A stretch of 59,617 nucleotides of DNA, from assembly GCA_015068975.1 (NCBI GenBank), contig SVJM01000011.1, positions 1 through 59,617 of the forward strand. The letters run 5' to 3'. The translations under genes and the position numbers were made by a program. The stretch is from Oscillospiraceae bacterium (GTDB taxonomy: Bacteria; Bacillota; Clostridia; UMGS1810). This document shows, piece by piece, positions 28,004-37,253 of the stretch. Position 1 is the first letter of the stretch, and each line of letters opens with the position of its first letter. Under the pieces are notes generated by a model. The model did no database searches. It saw nothing but the letters and a program-made list of their open reading frames with translations, and had not been told where the DNA came from.

Positions 28004-28945
28004 TTATTGAATTATATATTTTTCAACCATTTTATCTATTGATGCTTCGCTGAAATCATCAACTGATACATTGTCAAAGATTTCCCATGTTTCTTTGTGC
28101 TCTACAGTTTCACCCGGCTTCACTTTCTTAAGCTGACCAAGAGTTTCCATTTCTATAAAGGTAGACTCTGTATATGTCTCAAAGTTCATACCCCCGTCAG
28201 GAAATACTCCATCCTCATAATATGGTGTGAAATACTTTACAAACAATGTATTATTCAATAGATATGCACTCCAGCCATGAAGACTTCTCAAACCAATCTT
28301 CATTGGGTTTGCACACTCTTTGTCCTGAGTAACTGTGATATATTTGTCACCCCAGTAAATTCTCTTGTCATTCATTTTGCAGTATGACCAGAGAGAAACC
28401 CATGTGTTCGCAAGAAATCCTGTATTATTATCAGGAAGAGGTATAATCTCAACACCACCAGCATCAAGAACAGAAAGTGCCCATGGTGCAAATTCTGCAT
28501 CCCATGCACCGTGATTTGTCAATCTGTGATATACATTCAATGTATTTTTTCCTTCAAATCTGATTTCTATTTCCAATCCGATATTGGTCCATTTCTGTAC
28601 CGGCTGAATAAACTTAATGGAGTCATCCCCCACCACATATTCAATAGGCGCATTATCAGGGTAAGGTGTTCTTGGTGCACTCTCGGGAGATGTCCATAGC
28701 CTGTGACCGCCGTAATTGTGCCATACTCCGCTATCTTCTCCGTATTGCTTCAATGTTTTGTCAGCAAAAGCTCTTCCAAGATGCATACCCGTCACATCAT
28801 TATAAAAGGGATTAACACTTGTCCTGTTTTTGAGACTTACAATTCTGGGACCTACTTCAAGTGTAGCTATCAGCTCAATATCTTCATATGTGGCACATAC
28901 ACATCTGCCGTATACGCTGTAGTTGATTTCTTTTACCGTCATCAT
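28004..28945 (-). CDS. DUF4380-like protein, galactose-mutarotase-type fold (tentative)
   Basis: 313 aa, cytoplasmic, no signal peptide. The layout resembles DUF4380/aldose-1-epimerase-like proteins: an N-terminal beta-rich part (ELIATLEVGPRIVSL), then HNYGGHRLWTSPE (about residues 95-107), NVYHRLTNHGAWDAEFAPWALSV, and a C-terminal FVKYFTPYYEDGVFPDGG. Such proteins bind hexoses or uronates; I cannot assign a substrate. The neighbours (walJ, murA) do not point to a pathway. AAAGGA ribosome site. Confidence 0.6.
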   Translation of the reverse strand: MMTVKEINYSVYGRCVCATYEDIELIATLEVGPRIVSLKNRTSVNPFYNDVTGMHLGRAFADKTLKQYGEDSGVWHNYGGHRLWTSPESAPRTPYPDNAPIEYVVGDDSIKFIQPVQKWTNIGLEIEIRFEGKNTLNVYHRLTNHGAWDAEFAPWALSVLDAGGVEIIPLPDNNTGFLANTWVSLWSYCKMNDKRIYWGDKYITVTQDKECANPMKIGLRSLHGWSAYLLNNTLFVKYFTPYYEDGVFPDGGMNFETYTESTFIEMETLGQLKKVKPGETVEHKETWEIFDNVSVDDFSEASIDKMVEKYIIQ

Positions 28946-28976
28946 ATGTATTCAATCCTTTCAGCTTTATATTTTC

Positions 28977-29756
28977 TTACAAAACTTTGTGCACACTGCT
29001 TCTGGGTGCAACAGACAAAACTACATCCTCATCAAGACCATTCTTTTTGAGTACAGAAAGCACTGTATCATATGCAAGCTGAGGCGTATTGTTGTTTTCA
29101 CTAAGGTGTCCCAGTGCTATATGTCGTGTCCCCCAGTTTGCCAGTTGTGCGGCAACCCAGGCTGCCTTGTCATTTGACAGATGTCCTTTATCTCCAAGGA
29201 TACGTTTTTTAAGGTTCCATGGATAAAATCCTGACATAAGCATACCCTCATCATAGTTTGACTCTATAAGCACTGCCTCACTTTTGCAGATGATTTTGAG
29301 TATGGTATCATTTATTTTTCCCATATCAGTAACAAATGAAACCTTTTGTTCATCGCTGATTATACTGTATCCCATAGGATGAATGGCATCATGGGATATA
29401 TCAAATGGAAAAATCCTTGCATCGCGTAGTGTGAAGCTTTCATATGGCTTAATCTCTCTGAATCTGTCAGGATATACACAATGAATACTTCCTTCCAGTA
29501 TAGATAATGTCTCCTTATTTGCATATATAGGAATATTGAATTTCTTACAAAAGACATCCAATCCTGAAATATGATCTGAATGTTCATGGGTAATAAGTAT
29601 CGCATCTATCTCTTTAGGACTGACACCTACTTCATTAAGTGCTGTAATAATCTTTGTGCAACTTACTCCCGCATCAATCAGAATATTTGTATTATCTGTT
29701 GTTACAAGGGCTGAATTGCCCGAACTTCCGCTGTATAATGTATATAAATTAATCAT
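28977..29756 (-). CDS. WalJ/YycJ-like metallo-beta-lactamase-fold hydrolase
   Basis: 259 aa. Metal motif HEHSDH (residues 57-62, in ITHEHSDHISGLDVF), a second metal-binding region at SNYDEGML, and a late His in IALGHLSENN. It is the YycJ/WalJ type, linked in Bacillus with the WalRK cell-wall regulon and DNA-end processing; here it overlaps the murA 2 stop by 8 nt, so a link to wall synthesis is kept by context only. Confidence 0.85.
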   Translation of the reverse strand: MINLYTLYSGSSGNSALVTTDNTNILIDAGVSCTKIITALNEVGVSPKEIDAILITHEHSDHISGLDVFCKKFNIPIYANKETLSILEGSIHCVYPDRFREIKPYESFTLRDARIFPFDISHDAIHPMGYSIISDEQKVSFVTDMGKINDTILKIICKSEAVLIESNYDEGMLMSGFYPWNLKKRILGDKGHLSNDKAAWVAAQLANWGTRHIALGHLSENNNTPQLAYDTVLSVLKKNGLDEDVVLSVAPRSSVHKVL

Positions 29757-31011
29757 CTATTCTCTTGATATCTGCTCCCAGTTTGGTAAGCTTTTGCTCG
29801 ATATTTGCATATCCTCTGTCAATGTAGATAATATTGCTTACTGTTGACTCTCCCTTTGTAGCAAGAGCAACTATAAGCATGGCAGCACCTGCTCTGAGAT
29901 CAGTTGCACGAACCTCTGCACACGAAAGATTTTCCATATTTCCTTCCACTACAGCTACTCTGCCATTCACTGTAATATTTGCTCCGAACTTCTGAAGCTC
30001 ACCCACATACTGAAATCTGGAATCCCACACACTTTCTGTCACAATGCTTGTTCCTTTTACAGTTGTAAGAAGGGCAACCATAGGCGGCTGCAAATCAGTG
30101 GGAAATCCGGGATATGGAAGAGTCTTTACTTTTATCTTTGATAGCTCTGCATTTTCTGCATTTACTCTTATTTCTCCGTCACCCTCTTGTATCTCTACAC
30201 CCATCTCCTCAAATTTGGAGGTGATTGCTTCAAGATGCTTGGTAACAACATTTTTTATAAGCACATTTCCTCTTGTGGCTGCAGCAGCAAACATATATGT
30301 GCCTGCTTCTATCTGATCAGGAATCACTTCATATGAACCCCCATGAAGCTTTTCTACACCTTTAATCTTAATTGTATCGGTGCCTGCGCCTTTGATTGAT
30401 GCTCCCATGGAGTTAAGGAAGTTTGCCACGTCTACAATATGAGGCTCCTTAGCGGCGTTTTCAAGGATAGTTGTTCCCGGTGCAAGTACAGCTGCAAGCA
30501 TTACATTTATTGTAGCACCTACAGATACAATGTCAAAATAAACATTAGCCGCCTGGAGATTCTCTCCCTCCACTTCTACACAGCCATTCTTTATCTCAAC
30601 CTTACACTTCATGGCTTCAAAGCCCTTCTGATGCTGATCAATAGGACGGATTCCAAAGTTACATCCCCCCGGGAGAGCTACGTTTGCCTTTCTGAATCTT
30701 CCCAGAAGTGCTCCGATAAAGTAATAGGATGCTCTCATACGTGAAGCAAGCTCTTTTTTTGCAATATATGTATCAAGCTTTGTTGCATCTATCTTTACAC
30801 TTGTGGAAGATAATCTTTCTACCTTTGCACCAAGTGCCTCAAGCATATCAAACATAAGATTTACGTCTTTGATGTCGGGAATATTTTCGAGTATGCATTC
30901 ACCCTCTACCAAAAGTGTGGCAGGAATAATAGCAACAGCAGCATTCTTTGCACCTGAAATTTCCACCTCACCTCTGAGAGGTTTTCCGCCGGATATTACA
31001 AATTTTTCCAT
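29749..31011 (-). CDS. murA: UDP-GlcNAc 1-carboxyvinyltransferase (MurA 2 / MurZ-like)
   Basis: 420 aa. Second MurA homologue with the catalytic Cys intact (Cys117, in PGGCNFGIRPIDQHQKG) and the usual AKNAAVAIIPATLL and YIDRGYANIE segments. Low-GC Gram-positives often carry two functional copies; this one lies outside dcw in an operon with walJ. GGGGGT ribosome site. Confidence 0.95.
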   Translation of the reverse strand: MEKFVISGGKPLRGEVEISGAKNAAVAIIPATLLVEGECILENIPDIKDVNLMFDMLEALGAKVERLSSTSVKIDATKLDTYIAKKELASRMRASYYFIGALLGRFRKANVALPGGCNFGIRPIDQHQKGFEAMKCKVEIKNGCVEVEGENLQAANVYFDIVSVGATINVMLAAVLAPGTTILENAAKEPHIVDVANFLNSMGASIKGAGTDTIKIKGVEKLHGGSYEVIPDQIEAGTYMFAAAATRGNVLIKNVVTKHLEAITSKFEEMGVEIQEGDGEIRVNAENAELSKIKVKTLPYPGFPTDLQPPMVALLTTVKGTSIVTESVWDSRFQYVGELQKFGANITVNGRVAVVEGNMENLSCAEVRATDLRAGAAMLIVALATKGESTVSNIIYIDRGYANIEQKLTKLGADIKRIDD

Positions 31012-31129
31012 AATTACCCCCTGTAAACAACCATATATAATATAAAATAATACATAATTCGTCTATTCTATATTATTATACCACTTTCCTAACAAAATTT
31101 AAAGTATTATTTTAAAATTTTTTAAATTT

Positions 31130-31225
31130 TGTTATAACAAAATTGACTTCGTCAATTAAATGTTCGCTTCGCTCACTTTTGTATAAGGTAAATTTTGTTG
31201 TTACAAGCAATTGCTGACGCAATTT
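31130..31225 (+). repeat. Cluster of micro-hairpins
   Basis: AT-rich non-coding stretch with short hairpins: TTGAC-TTC-GTCAA (31143-31155), an imperfect one centred on GC-TTC-GC (about 31162-31176), and AATTGC-TGAC-GCAATT (about 31209-31224). AACAAAATT (31135-31143) can pair with AATTTTGTT (31191-31199) to enclose the first two. The loops TTC and TGAC match those of the array at 37659-37819. Directly followed by the 118-bp element copy B. Confidence 0.5.
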
Positions 31226-31235
31226 CCTATGTAAT

Positions 31236-31353
31236 TAAAAAAGTGCTTTAGCACATCAACCCCCTTGCCCCCAATCTTGGGGGTAGGGCGGTACACTTTT
31301 TTGCGTGATGCAAATTTTCGCCGTGGACCGCGAAAATTCCTATCACATAAAAA
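31236..31353 (+). repeat. 118-bp palindromic element, copy B
   Basis: One mismatch to copy A at 20703-20820 (C for A at 31340), same orientation. Structure as described for copy A. It sits between the murA 2 start and the ctpA terminator, and with the micro-hairpin cluster fills most of the 377-bp gap; 31012-31129 is plain AT-rich upstream sequence. Confidence 0.85.
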
Positions 31354-31382
31354 ATAGCTTTGGTTTACCAAAGCTATTTTTT
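31349..31382 (-). terminator. Terminator of the ftsEX-envC-ctpA operon
   Basis: AAAAAATAGCTTTGG / CCAAAGCTATTTTTT with loop TTTA, 6 nt after the ctpA stop. Confidence 0.9.
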
Positions 31383-31388
31383 ATATAT

Positions 31389-32570
31389 TTACTTTTGATT
31401 TAGTACCTCTACTGCCTTCTTTAGCTGCAAATCCTCATTATATGGGATATCTGATATAAGCACATTCTGATGTGTTTCATCAAGCTTCACCTCAAAATCA
31501 GGCTTAATGCCGACCTTGTGAATAGATGTGCCATTTGGTGTGTAGTACTCTGCTGTGGTAAGCTTCACTGCAGTTTCATCACCGAGCTCGTATATAGACT
31601 GTACAATGCCTTTACCAAATGTTGTCTCCCCTACCAGTGTTGCAACTCCGTTCTCCTTTAGTGCGGCACTGAACACCTCTGCTGCACTGGCACTGTTTGA
31701 ATTTGCAAGCACACATATGGGAAGGTTTATGCTCTTGTCGTCTTCTGCCTTAAACACTTCCTCATTTCCTGCTTTATCTTTGATGGTAAGAATTATCCCT
31801 TCGCTAAGCACTCTGTCTGATACTTTGAGTACTGATTCAAGAGTACCGCCCGGATTGTTTCTCATATCGAATATAAGTCCTTTTAAGGTGTTTATATTAA
31901 GATTATCAAGGGCTTTTTCCAACTGTTCCGCTGTCATACCCTCAAAAGAAGAAATCCTTATATATCCGATATTACCATCCAGGAGCTTTTCTTCTACAGT
32001 AATGGATTCTACCTCTTCTCTTGTGATATCAAGAGAAATGTCCTCTCCATATCGCATAACAATGATAGAAAGCTTGTCATCCTTTCCCCTGTCATCTTCT
32101 CCTCTTATGATAGAAATGGCATCATTATAGCTCTCAGCATTTACCGTCACACCATTGACTTCTTTTATAATATCATCAGGAATAATACCTGCCTTACTTG
32201 CGGGACTTTCCGGATTGACACTTATGACTTTTACAAAATCACCATCCAGAGAAACCACTACGCCGATACCTTTGTATTTGCCTGTTGAAGAAGCTTTATA
32301 GGTGGGATACTCTGCCTTGGAGATATATTCTGTATACACATCTCCGCAAGCTTTAAGATACCCTTCCAATGCTCCCTCTTCAAGCTTTGCCTGATCATAG
32401 TCAAAGATATATTTACTTTTCAGCATGAAATCTATCTTCTGGAGCTTCGATTGGAAATCATTTCCCAAAAACACACCGCCCATATAGAGTCTCACACCTA
32501 CTATAAGAAAAAGCAGGGCTGTAACATAAAATGTTACAACCGCTGTTATTACTATATGTCGTTTTTTCAT
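31389..32570 (-). CDS. S41 family C-terminal processing protease (CtpA/CtpB type)
   Basis: 393 aa. N-terminal signal anchor (about residues 6-30), a PDZ domain (about 95-180), and an S41 catalytic domain with FDMRNNPGGTLESVL, the nucleophile Ser in NSNSASAAE (about 291) and the general-base Lys in TTFGKGIVQ (about 317). Exported Ser/Lys protease. It follows an EnvC-like activator and ftsEX, so a role in wall-hydrolase turnover is plausible; CtpB-like sporulation signalling is an alternative. Confidence 0.92.
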   Translation of the reverse strand: MKKRHIVITAVVTFYVTALLFLIVGVRLYMGGVFLGNDFQSKLQKIDFMLKSKYIFDYDQAKLEEGALEGYLKACGDVYTEYISKAEYPTYKASSTGKYKGIGVVVSLDGDFVKVISVNPESPASKAGIIPDDIIKEVNGVTVNAESYNDAISIIRGEDDRGKDDKLSIIVMRYGEDISLDITREEVESITVEEKLLDGNIGYIRISSFEGMTAEQLEKALDNLNINTLKGLIFDMRNNPGGTLESVLKVSDRVLSEGIILTIKDKAGNEEVFKAEDDKSINLPICVLANSNSASAAEVFSAALKENGVATLVGETTFGKGIVQSIYELGDETAVKLTTAEYYTPNGTSIHKVGIKPDFEVKLDETHQNVLISDIPYNEDLQLKKAVEVLNQK

Positions 32571-32591
32571 GTAAAAAACCTTGCTTTCTCA

Positions 32592-33707
32592 TTACTGAAT
32601 ATATGGCAATGGATTTACAGGACTTCCGTTGATTCTGACTTCAAAGTGAAGGTGAGGTCCGGTACTTGCACCTGTTGAACCTACTTTACCAATTACCTGT
32701 CCTCTTACAACCTTCTGTCCTACACTGACACCATTATATGAGTTATGTGCGTAAAGTGTTACCACTCCGCCACCATGGTCAATCATAATGTAGTTGCCGT
32801 ATCCGCCTGTGTTATGACTGGACAGAATAACTGTACCATCGTTACAAGCAAAAATAGGCTCTCCCATTATACCACCGATATCTACACCGGTATGCATTCT
32901 TCTTGTTTTGTAGATAGGGTGTATTCTGTAACCAAAATATGATGAAACATATCTGGAATTAATCGGGAATACAAACTTACCGCCTACAAACTTAGCAGTC
33001 TGGCTTGTGCTCTTACCTGCCTGAGACCATGCCTGTTCTTCTATTGATCTCTGCTTCTGAAAAGCTTCTTCAAGCTTGGCAATCTCAGCAATAATCTTGT
33101 CTGTTACTTCCTTATTCTGCTGAAGCTTAGCTTCCAAAGCGTTCTTCTTTGCTTCTTCCTGGTTGCGCATTGCTTCAAGCTTTTCTTTTTCTTTTACCAG
33201 TTTATCTCTGTTTTTCTTGATTTCATCCCTCTTTGCTTTGAGCTCATTCCAGAGATTCTGGTCGTACTCAGCAACCGCATTCACAATCTCAATTCTCTCA
33301 AACAAATCAGAAAAGGACTCAGAGTCAAGTATGATTTCAAGATAGGATGTTTCTCCTTCTTCTACCATAAGCTTTACTCTGGTAAAATAATTTTCTTCCT
33401 GAGCATCACATTCTTCAACTGCTTTCTTAAGATCACGCTCAATGATATCTATTTCATTTTCTTTTTTTCCGATTTCTTCACCAAAAGCTTCCAATTCAGC
33501 AATACTTTTCTTGATATCTTCAGCAAGCTTTTCTGTTTCGGATTTAGTTTCTGTAAGTTCTTTTTCTTTTTCTGTCTTTTCCTTCTGTATTTCACCTGAT
33601 GACTTTTCGGCATAAGCATAGTTCATTACAACCGAACCAAATATAATGCCCAAAAATGCAATAAGTGCTATCCATGAAAAGACCCTCTTCCATAATACAT
33701 GCTGCAT
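32592..33707 (-). CDS. Murein hydrolase activator, EnvC-like (coiled coil + M23 domain)
   Basis: 371 aa from the chosen ATG. Signal or membrane segment (about residues 7-28), a long Glu/Lys-rich coiled coil (about 35-220), then an M23 LytM domain with HTGVDIGG (about 272) and GPHLHFEVRING near the end. The metal-site residues HxxxD and HxH appear intact, so it may cleave peptidoglycan itself rather than only activate. Directly downstream of ftsX, matching the FtsEX-periplasmic coiled-coil partner system (EnvC, PcsB). Start at 33707: AAAGGA is 9 nt upstream, and longer in-frame versions run into ftsX. Confidence 0.9.
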   Translation of the reverse strand: MQHVLWKRVFSWIALIAFLGIIFGSVVMNYAYAEKSSGEIQKEKTEKEKELTETKSETEKLAEDIKKSIAELEAFGEEIGKKENEIDIIERDLKKAVEECDAQEENYFTRVKLMVEEGETSYLEIILDSESFSDLFERIEIVNAVAEYDQNLWNELKAKRDEIKKNRDKLVKEKEKLEAMRNQEEAKKNALEAKLQQNKEVTDKIIAEIAKLEEAFQKQRSIEEQAWSQAGKSTSQTAKFVGGKFVFPINSRYVSSYFGYRIHPIYKTRRMHTGVDIGGIMGEPIFACNDGTVILSSHNTGGYGNYIMIDHGGGVVTLYAHNSYNGVSVGQKVVRGQVIGKVGSTGASTGPHLHFEVRINGSPVNPLPYIQ

Positions 33708-33733
33708 ATAATTCATTCCTTTCATATCAACCA

Positions 33734-34639
33734 TTATACATCCAGGTATCTTCTGATTGAAACAAAGCTTCCCACACTTCCGAGACCCATACCAAGGATA
33801 AGATATGCACCCACAAGAATCCATCTTAAATGTGCAAAGGGTTCAAGAGAAATAACACTGTTTGCTATTCCGAATGATCCCATAAATCCCACAAGTGTCA
33901 TATATCCGTATGCAGTACCGAAGTATGCAATAACTGCAGAAATAAGACCAACTATCATACCTTCGATAACGAAAGGTCCTCTTATGTATGCATCTGTTGC
34001 ACCTACGTATTTCATAATATTGATTTCTTTTCGTCTGTTATGTAATGTAAGCTTGATTGTGTTTGAAATGATAAATATACTTATAAATGCAAACAAAAGT
34101 ACAAGCCACATAGAAATCTTCTTAATAAGATCTGTCAAATTGTGTATTTTTTCCATAAGTGAAAGCTCTGTGCTTACACTTGTGACACCTTTGATTTTTT
34201 CAAAGTATTTCACAAGGCTTTTCGCCTGACTTATATCCTTAAGTGTCACAGTAAATGAGCTGTCAATTATTGTATCAGGAACACCCTCAAAACGAGAAAG
34301 CTTATCTGCAGATAATTTTGATTTGAATCTATCAAATCTTTCTTTACCTGTCTTATACACAATATCTGTGATCTGGTCATTTTTCTTTTCAATCTGCATT
34401 TTGATGTCTTCTATTTCCTGAGGATCTTCAATTCTTTTGGAAATATTGATTTCTATCTGACACTGTTCTTCCATCTTCTGTCCCATGTAGTTTGCATTCA
34501 TTGTAAGAACAATAAACACACCAAAAACAAAGAGGCAAAATGTAACTATAAGCATAGATGCTATAGTCATGAGAGGATTCTTTATCATAGAGGATACCGA
34601 ATCACCTATGAATCTGAAAAAATTTCTAATTATTCGCAT
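33734..34639 (-). CDS. ftsX: Cell division protein FtsX
   Basis: 301-aa membrane subunit of the FtsEX complex: N-terminal TM (about residues 20-45), a large extracellular loop (about 46-170), then three more TM segments (about 175-200, 225-250, 270-292). It transmits ATP-driven changes in FtsE to extracellular hydrolase partners. Its start overlaps the ftsE stop by 14 nt. Confidence 0.94.
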   Translation of the reverse strand: MRIIRNFFRFIGDSVSSMIKNPLMTIASMLIVTFCLFVFGVFIVLTMNANYMGQKMEEQCQIEINISKRIEDPQEIEDIKMQIEKKNDQITDIVYKTGKERFDRFKSKLSADKLSRFEGVPDTIIDSSFTVTLKDISQAKSLVKYFEKIKGVTSVSTELSLMEKIHNLTDLIKKISMWLVLLFAFISIFIISNTIKLTLHNRRKEINIMKYVGATDAYIRGPFVIEGMIVGLISAVIAYFGTAYGYMTLVGFMGSFGIANSVISLEPFAHLRWILVGAYLILGMGLGSVGSFVSIRRYLDV

Positions 34640-35315
34640 ATGTGTATCCTCCCTTCGACTCGTCTCTTGAAATACAGCCTTTTTCTAATTCTATAACTCT
34701 CTTTTTCATAGAGTCAACGATTTTTTCTGCATGTGTAGCCATAATAACCGTTGTTCCGGAAAGATTGATATTTTCTATAATCTGCATAATTTCTGATGCT
34801 GTTTCCGGGTCAAGGTTACCTGTTGGTTCGTCTGCGATAAGAATTGCAGGTCTGTTTACAATTGCTCTCGCCAGTACAACTCTCTGCTGTTCACCGCCTG
34901 AAAGCTGTGCCGGATACATCTTCGCTTTATCAGCAAGACCTACCATACTCAATACCTTAGGAACGGTACTTTTGATCTTTTTGTTGGATGCACCTACTAT
35001 TTCCATAGCATAAGCTACATTTTTGTATACGTTTTTATTTGGTAAAAGTCTGAAATCCTGAAAAACAACACCAATATTTCTTCTGAAATATGGAATTTGT
35101 CTGTGCTTTAATTTGCTCACATCTATATCATTGATATGAATAGATCCTGAGGATGCTACCACTTCTCTGAGCATCAGCTTGATAAGTGTAGACTTACCTG
35201 CTGCACTACTTCCTACCAGGAATACAAACTCACCCTTTTCCACTTCAAAGCTTACTTCGTCCAGAGCTTTTACGCCGTTTTCATAAACTTTTGAAACGTT
35301 TTCGAATTTAATCAT
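34626..35315 (-). CDS. ftsE: Cell division ATP-binding protein FtsE
   Basis: 229-aa ABC ATPase. Walker A GSSAAGKST (about residues 35-43), Q-loop VVFQDFRLLPNK, signature LSGGEQQRV, Walker B ILIADEPTGNLDP, switch His in MATHAEKIV. It partners FtsX. First gene of ftsE-ftsX-envC-ctpA, 12 nt downstream of the CdaR-like gene and possibly transcribed with it. Confidence 0.96.
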   Translation of the reverse strand: MIKFENVSKVYENGVKALDEVSFEVEKGEFVFLVGSSAAGKSTLIKLMLREVVASSGSIHINDIDVSKLKHRQIPYFRRNIGVVFQDFRLLPNKNVYKNVAYAMEIVGASNKKIKSTVPKVLSMVGLADKAKMYPAQLSGGEQQRVVLARAIVNRPAILIADEPTGNLDPETASEIMQIIENINLSGTTVIMATHAEKIVDSMKKRVIELEKGCISRDESKGGYTYANN

Positions 35316-35327
35316 AAGTTAATCACC

Positions 35328-36413
35328 TCAAATTATGTCGGTATTAGACTGCAAATATTTATTTACCATCATAGCAACCTTAAATATAATAGCCTCATCA
35401 AATATACGAAGATCCAGTCCGGTGATCTTCTGAATCTTGTCAAGGCGGTACACAAGAGTATTTCTGTGTACATAAAGTTGTCTGGATGTTTCTGACACAT
35501 TAAGATTGTTTTCGAAGAATTTCTGGATTGTAAAGAGAATCTCCTGATCCAGTTCTTCTATTGATCCTTTTCTGAACACTTCACCCAAAAACAGCTCACA
35601 AAGTGTTGTAGGAAGATGATATATAAGTCTGCCTATTCCCAGATTGTCATAGCTTATAATAGACTTTTCATTATCAAAAACCTTACCTACTTCTATTGCA
35701 TTGCATGCTTCTTTGTATGAACGGGCAATTTCCCTTACATTATCCACAAGTGTACCTATACCTATTGTCACTTTTACAAGGTTTTCGGACATAAGTGTGG
35801 AATACAGAGCATTTGCAACCTCTTCAAGGTCAGCATCAGCATCAGAATCAGAAAAGCTCTTTACAAGAACGATTGATTCATCATCTATATTAATAAGGAA
35901 ATCCTGCTGTTTGTCCGGATAGAGATTTTCTATAATCTCAAATGAAGAAAAATCTGTATCCTTGTCTGTTTTGATAAGATATACTGCCCTCTTACCCTCT
36001 ATAGGGAAATGAAGCTCTGCTGCTCTTGCAAGTACATCGCCGGGGAGAATATTATCAAGAATGATATTTTTGATAAAGTTTGTCATATCATGCTTTTCAT
36101 CATAGAGAGATTTCACTCCTGAAAAGCTTACCTGAAGAATATTGGCATAATTCTTTGCCAATGAATCGTCACCCTGGACAAATACTATATACTCTATTTT
36201 ATTCATGTTAAGAACCGGTTTGTATGTGAATCCGTTATATGTGAATGTATCGGTATTTTCTTCAGTGAAGCTGAGCACACAGCTCAAGTCACTGTTTGTG
36301 ATACATCCTTCCTGAGAAGAAATAATAAATCCACCATCTGTAATAATACCCAGGTTTCGATTCATAACCTCTTTCATCTGATATGCGATTTGCTGAAACA
36401 ATCTTGCATTCAA
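35328..36413 (-). CDS. CdaR/PucR-family transcriptional regulator
   Basis: About 361 aa. N-terminal sugar-diacid-recognition-like domain (about residues 1-130, starting NARLFQQIAYQMKEVMNRN), a central GGDEF-like PucR region, and a C-terminal HTH_30 (about 295-355) with NLNVSETSRQLYVHRNTLVYRLDKI. CdaR of E. coli activates glucarate use, but in Clostridia this type often sits beside ftsE with unknown ligand. I favour a TTG start at 36413, 6 nt after AGAGGTG; an in-frame GTG at 36422 lies inside that site. Confidence 0.85.
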   Translation of the reverse strand: MNARLFQQIAYQMKEVMNRNLGIITDGGFIISSQEGCITNSDLSCVLSFTEENTDTFTYNGFTYKPVLNMNKIEYIVFVQGDDSLAKNYANILQVSFSGVKSLYDEKHDMTNFIKNIILDNILPGDVLARAAELHFPIEGKRAVYLIKTDKDTDFSSFEIIENLYPDKQQDFLINIDDESIVLVKSFSDSDADADLEEVANALYSTLMSENLVKVTIGIGTLVDNVREIARSYKEACNAIEVGKVFDNEKSIISYDNLGIGRLIYHLPTTLCELFLGEVFRKGSIEELDQEILFTIQKFFENNLNVSETSRQLYVHRNTLVYRLDKIQKITGLDLRIFDEAIIFKVAMMVNKYLQSNTDII

Positions 36414-36443
36414 AACAATCACCTCTATTCCATAGTTAGTTAT

Positions 36444-36472
36444 ATTATACTATTTTTTGGGTGTTTTTTCAA
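36444..36472 (-). promoter_or_regulatory. Promoter of the CdaR-like gene
   Basis: On the minus strand: -35 TTGAAA (36467-36472), 17-bp spacer, -10 TATAAT (36444-36449), about 30 nt before the preferred start. May also serve ftsEX. Confidence 0.75.
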
Positions 36473-36630
36473 GTAATTTTTAACAAAAAATCATTTTTCT
36501 GATGATGTTTCTATATTATAATACTACAAAACTATATATTTTTTGTTACCAAACTGTAAATTGTACATAAATATATTGTGACAGGCACTTATGAAAGATT
36601 ACACAAAGAGCTTTTGTATCCATATTAACG

Positions 36631-36666
36631 AAAAACACCTCTTAAGGATATACCTTAAGAGGTGTT
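36631..36666 (-). terminator. Terminator of hup
   Basis: Perfect 14-bp stem AACACCTCTTAAGG / CCTTAAGAGGTGTT with a 5-nt loop and a T-tract on the minus strand. Confidence 0.9.
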
Positions 36667-36680
36667 ATTAATCTGCTATA

Positions 36681-36953
36681 TTATTTTACAGCGTTCTTTA
36701 AAGCCTGACCAGCTTTGAAAGCAGGAACTTTGCAAGCAGCAATCTTGATTGCTTCGCCTGTCTGTGGGTTCTTACCTTCTCTAGCAGCTCTTTCTCTAAC
36801 TTCGAAGTTACCAAAGCCTACGAGAGAAACCTTGTCACCTTTAACAAGAGCTTCTGTGATAGCTTCGATTGTAGCGTTCAAGTTAGCTTCAGCAACTTTT
36901 TTAGCAACGCCTGTTTTTGCTACGATAGCAGCAACTAATTCTGTTTTGTTCAT
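36681..36953 (-). CDS. hup: DNA-binding protein HU
   Basis: 90-aa histone-like protein that bends and compacts DNA as a dimer. The sequence matches the HU family from MNKTELVAAIVAKTG through GFGNFEVRERAAREGKNPQTG (the DNA-contacting arm) to VPAFKAGQALKNAV. Strong AGGAGGA ribosome site, its own promoter and terminator, and strong codon bias. Confidence 0.98.
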   Translation of the reverse strand: MNKTELVAAIVAKTGVAKKVAEANLNATIEAITEALVKGDKVSLVGFGNFEVRERAAREGKNPQTGEAIKIAACKVPAFKAGQALKNAVK

Positions 36954-37016
36954 TTCAAATTTCCTCCTATATTTTAGTAAATCTGATTAATCACAACGTG
37001 TTAACCCTTACTAGTA

Positions 37017-37045
37017 TTTATACCACATTTTTTCGGATTTGTCCA
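37017..37045 (-). promoter_or_regulatory. hup promoter
   Basis: On the minus strand: -35 TGGACA (37040-37045), 17-bp spacer, -10 TATAAA (37017-37022), about 65 nt before the hup start. I see nothing further in the AT-rich stretch 37046-37225. Confidence 0.7.
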
Positions 37046-37228
37046 GTATTTATTTAATTTTTTACAATAAATTTCCAAATTTTTTTAAATTTTTGTGCTT
37101 TTTTACCCAAAAAGATATGGAAATAGGCTAAAATCCGTATGTTTAAGTGTTTTTTCGTCTTATAAGCTTCGCCTGATTTGATACCAAAACCTTCACAAGT
37201 GTAGAGTCCTTGATTTTATGCGACCAAC

Positions 37229-37253
37229 AAAAAAAGAGCCTTATAGCTCTTTT
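37229..37253 (-). terminator. Terminator of the four-helix-bundle gene
   Basis: AAAAGAGC / GCTCTTTT with a 6-nt loop, then a T-run on the minus strand; it overlaps the stop codon. Confidence 0.8.
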
